Assembly (NCBI GenBank): GCA_016703895.1
Contig: JADJBE010000007.1
Location: forward strand, 62,001 to 126,000
Reading direction: 5' to 3'
From: Pseudomonadota bacterium
GTDB lineage: Bacteria; Pseudomonadota; Gammaproteobacteria; Steroidobacterales; Steroidobacteraceae
Length of the DNA stretch: 64,000 bases
The number at the start of each line of letters is the position of its first letter. Position 1 is the first letter of the stretch. The notes beneath the pieces are model-generated. The model saw only the letters and a program-made list of their open reading frames with translations. It was not told where the DNA came from and did not search any database. Shown here in pieces: positions 58,385 to 64,000 of the stretch. Made by a program: the position numbers and the translations under genes.

Positions 58385-58804
58385 TCAACTCCCAAAGTGA
58401 GGCTTGGTCGGGTCGACATCCGCCGACGGCTGGTCAAAGTCCATGAAAATTCGCCACTTGCCATCCTCGCAATGCCGCAGCACGACGATGAAACGACCAA
58501 ACAGGTTCGTGACCACCGAACCATCGCGCGGTGTCAGGGTGATCCACGATCGTCCGTACACATAGCCCCAGTTCGCCTCGCGTTCGGCCCGGTCAAACCG
58601 AACCGTGACTCGACGGTCATATTTCACGAGCGACGCGCGCAACAACTCCGCAATCGCCGTGCCGCCGTTGACGGTCGCGCGGCCTTGCACAGCGACCACC
58701 GCGTCCGCCGTGTAGAGATCGATGACGCGCTCGGCATCGTCACCTTCATAGGCCTTCACCCAGTCCTCGATGACTGCAATCAACTCATTGTTTAGTTTGC
58801 TCAT
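58385..58804 (-). CDS. NTF2/SnoaL-like protein (DUF4440 type), intact
   Basis: A 139-residue single-domain protein, no signal peptide: IEDWVKAYEGDDAERVIDLY, ADAVVAVQGRATVNGGTAIA, VTNLFGRFIVVLRHCEDGKW, RIFMDFDQPSAD. The fold is a cone-shaped pocket that hosts enzymes (ketosteroid isomerase, SnoaL cyclase) or binds small molecules. ATG 58804 is used; an upstream GTG-like extension adds three residues. It lies 13 bases from membrane protein A and four from the secreted NTF2-like gene. Confidence 0.82.
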   Translation of the reverse strand: MSKLNNELIAVIEDWVKAYEGDDAERVIDLYTADAVVAVQGRATVNGGTAIAELLRASLVKYDRRVTVRFDRAEREANWGYVYGRSWITLTPRDGSVVTNLFGRFIVVLRHCEDGKWRIFMDFDQPSADVDPTKPHFGS

Positions 58805-58817
58805 AGATCTCACCTAT

Positions 58818-59480
58818 TCAGTCTGGTTTCAGAACACTCAGAATCGCCACGGCCGCAATGAACACCCACAACAACACCAGGATGGCGGTTGAGCGCACGT
58901 AGACATGGCGAATGATGGCGTTCGTCTCGGCAGTGGGGCCGTCGCGTTCCATGGCGGCCCAGGTTCGAAAATGCCCGATCAACGAGAGGCGTATACCGAC
59001 ACCGCAAGCCATGACACCCGCGAAACAGGCCAGCTTCCAGCGCAGCCACCCGGGCATTGACCAGCCACCCCCAATCAGGCCTAACGCAGTCGCCACCAGA
59101 ACGGCCATCAGCACATAGCGCGACCCGCGGTCGAACGCGGCCAGTCGCTTGCCAAGTGGCTTGGCAGCGAGCTGGTGCACGACTTCGACGAATAACAGCC
59201 ACAGAACACCGACGACGGCCGCAACCGTCATCAAGGTCGTGCCGCCGGGGATGTAGCCGAGATAGGCCGCGAGCATCGTGCCGAGACTCGCCTGCAAGAC
59301 CAGCGCGTAGCGCACATGCTGATCGACATGCATGACGTGCCCCATGAGGCGCGTTCGCTCAGCGAGCGGCATCCCATCGTGGTAGCAAACGTAGCGGTAG
59401 GTGGAATTGATTACGAGCTCGGAGCCGAGCCAGTACCCTAGTACAGCAATATGTGCCGCTAACAACCACTGATAAGTCAT
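58818..59480 (-). CDS. Integral membrane protein A of the NTF2/amine-oxidase operon
   Basis: A 220-residue protein with about six membrane segments. It opens with LLAAHIAVLGYWLGSELVIN and has HVMHVDQHVRYALVLQASLG and SRYVLMAVLVATALGLIGGG. The H-x7-WLG-(S/A)-(E/D) pattern and the D-x2-(V/P)-R pattern are shared with protein B next to it, so the two are probable paralogues that form a heteromer. Conserved helix histidines would allow b-type heme, but this is only inference. No known family could be named with confidence. Confidence 0.75.
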   Translation of the reverse strand: MTYQWLLAAHIAVLGYWLGSELVINSTYRYVCYHDGMPLAERTRLMGHVMHVDQHVRYALVLQASLGTMLAAYLGYIPGGTTLMTVAAVVGVLWLLFVEVVHQLAAKPLGKRLAAFDRGSRYVLMAVLVATALGLIGGGWSMPGWLRWKLACFAGVMACGVGIRLSLIGHFRTWAAMERDGPTAETNAIIRHVYVRSTAILVLLWVFIAAVAILSVLKPD

Positions 59481-59501
59481 GTCGGTCTATGCCCTCACTT
59501 C

Positions 59502-60170
59502 TCAATACGGCTGCGTGATACCGAGCCAAGCCATTGTGACAATCAGCGCCCAGAACACGAACGCCGCATACTTGGCGCGGCGTCGGCCGTCGCTGAACAA
59601 TGCATCGATATCCGGCCCGCTCTCACCCTGGCGCAGCCGAATGAAGCCAGGCGCCAGCCGCGAATGCTGACGCGCAGATATAGCCCGACCATCAACAAGG
59701 CGGCGTACACCAGCAATTTGACAGCAATCCACTTGGCCGTGAAAGGTGCGCCGCGCAACAGCGAGCTCACCCCTGAGCACCCACAATATGACAATGAGCA
59801 CCACGCGCCAAGACACATCAATCCGCTGCCAGAACGGCCCCGTCGGCTCGCGGGTTTTCAGGTAGGCCATCCAGACGACCGCGAGCCAGACAAATCCGAC
59901 TGACCACGCTACAACCAGCGTTGCGCTGGATAGGTCGATTGAACCACGCATCGACGCCATCTGCAGCCCCACGAATGGCAGCAGAACGATGGCGGTGCGC
60001 GGCATGATATCAATGGCGAGCAGGGCCTCGAGGAACCGCTCGCGCTCCGCGAGCGGCAAGTCAGGCCGCACGATATAGCGGGAACACGTGAAAACACCGA
60101 AATCGGCACCCAGCCAATAGGCGAACAAGACCACATGCAGGACGACTAACAGGAAATACGGTTCGAACAT
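59502..60170 (-). CDS. Integral membrane protein B (two frameshifts in this copy)
   Basis: About 222 residues when repaired from copy 1. Start VVLHVVLFAYWLGADFGVFT, RERFLEALLAIDIMPRTAIV, VAWSVGFVWLAVVWMAYLKT. The frame breaks near 59775 (extra T in CACCCCTGAG) and is regained near 59647 (one C missing), so about 45 residues are out of frame although no stop intervenes. End GRRRAKYAAFVFWALIVTMA is intact. Paralogue of protein A. It is the first gene of the operon facing LysR. Confidence 0.75.
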   Translation of the reverse strand: MFEPYFLLVVLHVVLFAYWLGADFGVFTCSRYIVRPDLPLAERERFLEALLAIDIMPRTAIVLLPFVGLQMASMRGSIDLSSATLVVAWSVGFVWLAVVWMAYLKTREPTGPFWQRIDVSWRVVLIVILWVLRGELAVARRTFHGQVDCCQIAGVRRLVDGRAISARQHSRLAPGFIRLRQGESGPDIDALFSDGRRRAKYAAFVFWALIVTMAWLGITQPY

Positions 60171-60299
60171 AGGATCAGACAGTCTTTCTCGGCCCCTAAG
60201 CGTGTTGCGCTTGATTCAGAGTGCCTAGCGGGATCGCTGGGTGAAACAACTTTAGGTTGATGCCGGACAGCCAGTGGTTGCAGGCGCTATCATTAAGGA

Positions 60300-61232
60300 A
60301 TGCGACTGCAGCAATTGCGATATTTCCTGGCGGTGATCGACGAGGGTGGCTTCACGCGCGCGGCTCAGCACCTCGGACGCACGCAGCAAGCCGTCAGCAA
60401 GGCGCTCGGCCTGCTGGAGCAGGAGCTGGGGGTGCGATTGCTCGATCGTGAGTCCGGATCGCCTGGGCCAACCCTGTTTGGTCGCGAGCTGGCGAGCTTT
60501 GCCCGTCGTGTCCTCCACGACGAGGCTGAGCTAAAGATGCGCCTGTCGGCCGTAGCAATGCCCAATGCAGGCAGCGTGCGGATCGGCGCGAGTCCAACGG
60601 TGTCGGCATCGCTCATCGCTCCCGCGGTTGCCACGCTCGCTGCCCGGCATCCCGCGTTAGCGGTCGAAGTTCTCGATGGCGTCCAGGCAAAGCTGCTGCA
60701 GAACTTGATCGACGGCCTAGCCGATGTGGCCGTCTACATCCGCACCGTCAACAAGGCTAACGCGGACGCGCGGATTGTCAGCGAAATCCTAACCCACGAA
60801 GACTACCGGATCATCGCTGCTCCTTCTCATCCGCTCGCACAACGGCCCGGCTCGATCAGCACACGTGAGCTTGCAGCCGTGTCCTGGCTGCTGGGCTCCG
60901 ACAGCGGTGATGTGGATGCCGCCTGGCGCGAGGCGTTCGAGTCCGCTGGCCTGGCGCCGCCGTCGGCTCGCGCCCTAACAACCTCGGTGGAGTTTGCACG
61001 CAGTTTACTGCTGAACGGTACGCACATCATGATTTTGCCGCTAGGGCTGGTCGCAGCGGCCATCGAGCGCCGCGAACTGGTGGCTATCGACGCGCCGCAA
61101 TTCGCGTGGCAACGGCCTGTCGTCATGAGTTACCGCGCGGAGCCCGCGCCGGCCCCGGCTGTGCTGGCCGCAGTTCACGCCCTGCAGCTCGCGGCCGACC
61201 CGCTGTTGGCACCGGGCTGCCATTCCTGCTAA
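60300..61232 (+). CDS. LysR-type transcriptional regulator
   Basis: A 310-residue regulator: helix-turn-helix at residues 1-60 ([40 protein letters not shown]) and a two-lobed effector domain from about residue 90 ([40 protein letters not shown]). It is divergent from membrane protein B across a 129-base gap present in both repeat copies, the normal LysR arrangement, so it probably controls the amine-oxidase/nitrilase-like operon. Only this copy is complete. AAGGA almost touches the ATG. Confidence 0.92.
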   Translation: MRLQQLRYFLAVIDEGGFTRAAQHLGRTQQAVSKALGLLEQELGVRLLDRESGSPGPTLFGRELASFARRVLHDEAELKMRLSAVAMPNAGSVRIGASPTVSASLIAPAVATLAARHPALAVEVLDGVQAKLLQNLIDGLADVAVYIRTVNKANADARIVSEILTHEDYRIIAAPSHPLAQRPGSISTRELAAVSWLLGSDSGDVDAAWREAFESAGLAPPSARALTTSVEFARSLLLNGTHIMILPLGLVAAAIERRELVAIDAPQFAWQRPVVMSYRAEPAPAPAVLAAVHALQLAADPLLAPGCHSC

Positions 61233-61305
61233 CGTCGCGCCCCTCCCAACTGGACGACCTGCTGAAGTACCGCGCTGTTGCGGACTTCTGCTGTGCGATA
61301 ACGCG

Positions 61306-62905
61306 ATGCTTGCCACTTCCAATCTCTCCATCCAATTCGGCGCCAAGCCGCTGTTCGAGAACGTCACCGTCAAATTTGCCGACGGCAACCGCTATGGGTT
61401 GATCGGCGCCAACGGCTGCGGCAAGTCGACACTCATGAAGATACTGGGCGGGGAGCTCGAGCAGAGCTCGGGCGAGGTGATGCTGCCGCCCGGCATGCGG
61501 CTTGGGAAGCTGAACCAGAACCAGTTCGCCTACGAGGACGAGCGGGTGCTCGATGTGGTGATGCAGGGCCACGTCGAAATGTGGCGAGCGATGCAACAGC
61601 GTGACGCGATTTACGCCAATCCGGACTCAACCGAAAACGACTACATGCGCGCCGCGGACCTCGAGGCAAAGTTTGCCGAATACGGCGGCTACAACGCCGA
61701 GGCGCGTGCGAGCAGTATTCTCGCCGGCGCGGGCATCGAGGAAGCACTGCATCACGGACCGATGCGCGAAGTGGCGCCCGGCTGGAAGCTGCGCGTGTTG
61801 CTCGCGCAGGCGCTATTTTCGCGTCCCGACGTGCTGCTGCTCGATGAACCCACTAATAATCTCGACATCAACTCGATCCGCTGGCTCGAGAATGAGCTCA
61901 ACGACTATGACGCCACCATGGTCATCATCAGCCACGATCGCCATTTCCTCAATCAGGTCTGTACCCACATCGCCGACCTCGACTTTGGCGAGCTCAGGAT
62001 CTATCCCGGCAATTATGACGACTTCATGCTGGCTTCGACTCAGGCGCGCGAACGTGTTGCCGCCGCGAACGCTAAAGCCAAAGATCGTGTGGCAGAGCTG
62101 CAGGAGTTCGTGCGCCGCTTCTCCGCCAACGCTTCCAAGGCTCGCCAGGCAACGTCGCGCCGCAAGCAGATCGAGAAAATCAAGATCGAGGACATCAAGC
62201 CCTCCTCGCGACAAAACCCCTACATTCGTTTCGAGCAGGCCAAGAAGCTCTATCGGTCGTGTGTCGGCATCGAAGCTGAGCTTCACCTACCCGGGTGCCG
62301 ACGCGTCCGTGCTCAACAACGTCAATATTGAGATAGAAGCGGGCGAGCGAGTCGCCATTATCGGCCCCAACGGCATCGGCAAGACGACGCTGCTGCGCGT
62401 CCTCAGCGGTGAGTTGACGCCTACCAAGGGCGAGGTCAAGTGGGTCGAGAACGCCGCACTCGGTTACATGCCGCAGGACCCGCAAGCAGAGTTCGCCCGC
62501 AAGGTGAGCCTGTTCGACTGGATGATGGAATGGCAGGTGCCGAGCAACGAACAGATCGTGCGCGCGACGCTCGGGCGCATGTTGTTCTCGGGTGACGAGA
62601 CGAAGAAGTCGGTCACTGTGCTGTCGGGCGGCGAGAAGGGCCGCATGATTTACGGCAAACTGACATTGACCAAGCCCAACGTGCTGTTGCTCGATGAGCC
62701 CACTAACCACATGGATATGGAAACAATCGAGTCGCTGCAGATTGCGCTCGAGAAATATCCTGGCACCCTGCTGTTTGTCTCACACGACCGTGAGCTCGTC
62801 GGCAGTCTCGCCACGCGTATTCTCGAACTGCAAGCCGGCGGCAAACTAGTCGACTTCCGTGGCAGCTACGACGACTATCTCAAATCGCAAGGTGTCGCCA
62901 CCTGA
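61306..62905 (+). CDS. ybiT: ABC-F ATPase, YbiT type (one frameshift)
   Basis: About 533 residues after repair. Two ATPase domains: GANGCGKST with [15 protein letters not shown], and GPNGIGKTT with [15 protein letters not shown]; first signature [16 protein letters not shown] is the YbiT/ABC-F form, and the charged linker ([20 protein letters not shown]) is present. The frame moves at about 62250-62262, between QAKKLY and [19 protein letters not shown] proteins act on ribosomes in the cytosol rather than in transport. The gene is immediately right of LysR, in conserved-looking chromosomal sequence. Confidence 0.85.
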
Positions 62906-62981
62906 ACATCATTAACGAGCCGCCTTGCCCTCCACCGCCTCGAGTCTCTTTCGCAAACGCAAAGAACGATCGCCGTGGAGC

Positions 62982-63830
62982 CTATTTCACGATGATCGCG
63001 CCGAGATAAACACTCTCACCCGCAACGTCAAAATCGATCGACGCACTCTGCCCAGCGCCATGCTTGACGACCAACCGGTAGCGCCCGCTGTTAGGCGCCA
63101 GCTTGTCGACCTTGAACTCGCCGAACAGATCCGTTGTTGCACTCGCGACCTCGCGACCATCTTGCTGCACGGAAACCTCGGCACCCTCAGCGCATTCCTC
63201 GACACCAGCGACCGCGACGACCACCGCCCCGGCGGCGAAGCAAGTCGTCATCAAGTGTAGGTTCTTGTAATACACGCGCGGCTTAGTGCCTAGCTCAGGC
63301 TGCAGAACATCCAAGCCCTCTTCCGCCTGGATACGCTGCATATCCGAGTCGTCTACCTTAAGTGCACGAAACACGTTGGTCGGGCAGCTCTGCTCCATCC
63401 GCGGCTGGCGCCAACCCTGGTCCAACAAATGCGCGTCAAAAATCCACGCCTGTGGTATCTGCAGCTCCTCGTTCCAGTAGACCGCACCGTAGGGACACGC
63501 ATCGACGATTGCACGCTGACCCTTGGCTTTCACCGGATCAATGATCACGATGCCATCGTCGCGCTTTTTGATGGCATTGTCCTTGGCCACCTTCATGCAA
63601 GGCGCATCGTCGCAGTGATTGCACATGGTCGGCATGAAGTTAGCTTCGACCACGGGCCAGGTACCACGCTCCTTGCGTTCGATGTCTACCCAGCTAGCCC
63701 CGTGCGTCGGCTGCGGTGCCGCGTAGCCAGGAAAATCGTTGCCGATATGCTCATCCTTGGTCGCAAGAAAACAGTTGCGGCAGTTGTCACACCGCTCGAC
63801 ATCAACGATCAGATTCCATTTAGCGGCCAT
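62982..63830 (-). CDS. Iron-sulfur subunit of a molybdenum oxidoreductase (transhydroxylase-like)
   Basis: A 282-residue protein from ATG 63830. N-terminal ferredoxin region with C14, C17, C20 (CDNCRNC), C70, C73, C78 (CNHCDDAPC), C112 (ACPYGAVYW) and C149; then a C-terminal beta domain (about 205-282, EVSVQQDGREVASATTDLFG, EFKVDKLAP) like the barrel of the Pelobacter pyrogallol transhydroxylase small subunit, including the LDVLQPELGTKPRVYYKNLH linker. Several cysteines of the usual four-cluster pattern are missing (T24; AWIFD for KCxxC), so fewer clusters are expected. It overlaps the large-subunit gene by one base. Confidence 0.83.
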   Translation of the reverse strand: MAAKWNLIVDVERCDNCRNCFLATKDEHIGNDFPGYAAPQPTHGASWVDIERKERGTWPVVEANFMPTMCNHCDDAPCMKVAKDNAIKKRDDGIVIIDPVKAKGQRAIVDACPYGAVYWNEELQIPQAWIFDAHLLDQGWRQPRMEQSCPTNVFRALKVDDSDMQRIQAEEGLDVLQPELGTKPRVYYKNLHLMTTCFAAGAVVVAVAGVEECAEGAEVSVQQDGREVASATTDLFGEFKVDKLAPNSGRYRLVVKHGAGQSASIDFDVAGESVYLGAIIVK

Positions 63831-64000
63831 CACACTGCCTTTGCGCTTTGCCAGGTATCCACACCAGTCCATTTCTCGATCTGGATGAGCGTGGTATTCG
63901 GTTTGATACTATGCGTCTGCTCGGTGATCGCCTTGCTGGGATTGAGCATGTTGACGCAGCCACCGAGGTCGGTGGAATTCCCCGGCTCGCCCACCGGGCG
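63830..64000 (-). CDS. Molybdopterin oxidoreductase large subunit, C-terminal end (partial)
   Basis: The last 56 codons: STDLGGCVNMLNPSKAITEQ, SIKPNTTLIQIEKW, ending WQSAKAV and TGA that overlaps the next ATG (TGATG). The position before the iron-sulfur gene and the wording VNMLNP and LIQIEKW suit the large Mo-bis-PGD subunit of a transhydroxylase-like enzyme. It continues beyond the window. Confidence 0.72.
   Translation of the reverse strand, partial: RPVGEPGNSTDLGGCVNMLNPSKAITEQTHSIKPNTTLIQIEKWTGVDTWQSAKAV

Larger units (their letters stand above)
58050..60501. repeat. Long direct repeat, copy 2
   Basis: Same orientation as 37083-39526 with scattered one-base indels and substitutions. 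Its left end coincides with the IS terminus, its right end is inside the LysR gene, which continues intact beyond 60501. Together the two copies bracket about 18.5 kb. Confidence 0.93.

Overview
The window is about 64 kb of moderately GC-rich chromosomal DNA from a proteobacterium, most likely a gammaproteobacterium. This is an inference from a large-type NAD-glutamate dehydrogenase, an RraB-family protein, phenylalanine-4-hydroxylase with a divergent Lrp regulator, a TPP-riboswitch thiamine-uptake operon, TonB-dependent receptors, a Rieske oxygenase and many short-chain dehydrogenases. No rRNA, tRNA, CRISPR array or phage genes were seen.

Left part, 1-34 kb (core and metabolic genes): NAD-GDH C-terminus, a glycosyltransferase, phosphoglycerate mutase; a ferredoxin / enoyl-CoA hydratase / RraB run; a thiamine salvage operon (TPP riboswitch, TonB receptor, PnuC/PnuT permease, thiamine-kinase-like protein); two PhzF proteins, a luciferase-like monooxygenase, gamma carbonic anhydrase and a beta-propeller protein with a histone-H1-like tail; an operon of Rieske oxygenase, two MFS carriers and an oligopeptide-type binding protein; phhA, an MBL hydrolase, a ModF-like ABC ATPase and Lrp; and a tripartite RND efflux operon ending in two SDR genes.

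Right part, 34-61 kb: a divergent unit of a LysR regulator facing an operon of two paralogous membrane proteins, two NTF2-like proteins, a nitrilase-like protein and a flavin amine oxidase. This unit is interrupted inside the LysR gene. A segment of about 2.45 kb occurs twice in direct orientation (37083-39526 and 58050-60501) and encloses about 18.5 kb of accessory DNA. That island carries transposase remnants, broken LysR, GntR, MFS and TonB fragments, and a catabolic-looking set: Tat-signal SDR, FAD dehydrogenase plus a 69-residue partner, TonB receptor, LLM oxidoreductase, ThDP-dependent enzyme, aldehyde dehydrogenase, MFS carrier with an amber codon, a second nitrilase-like protein and an SDR. 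Both nitrilase-like proteins appear to lack the usual catalytic Lys and Cys. The second repeat copy starts exactly at the terminus of an IS remnant.

Far right, 61-64 kb: a YbiT-type ABC-F ATPase and the iron-sulfur subunit plus the last 56 codons of the large subunit of a molybdenum oxidoreductase resembling pyrogallol transhydroxylase.

Over a dozen otherwise well-conserved genes carry one or two single-base shifts, often in short homopolymers. The two repeat copies carry different shifts, so each repairs the other. Sequencing or assembly error is a serious alternative to gene decay, and such genes are listed with their full repaired extent.
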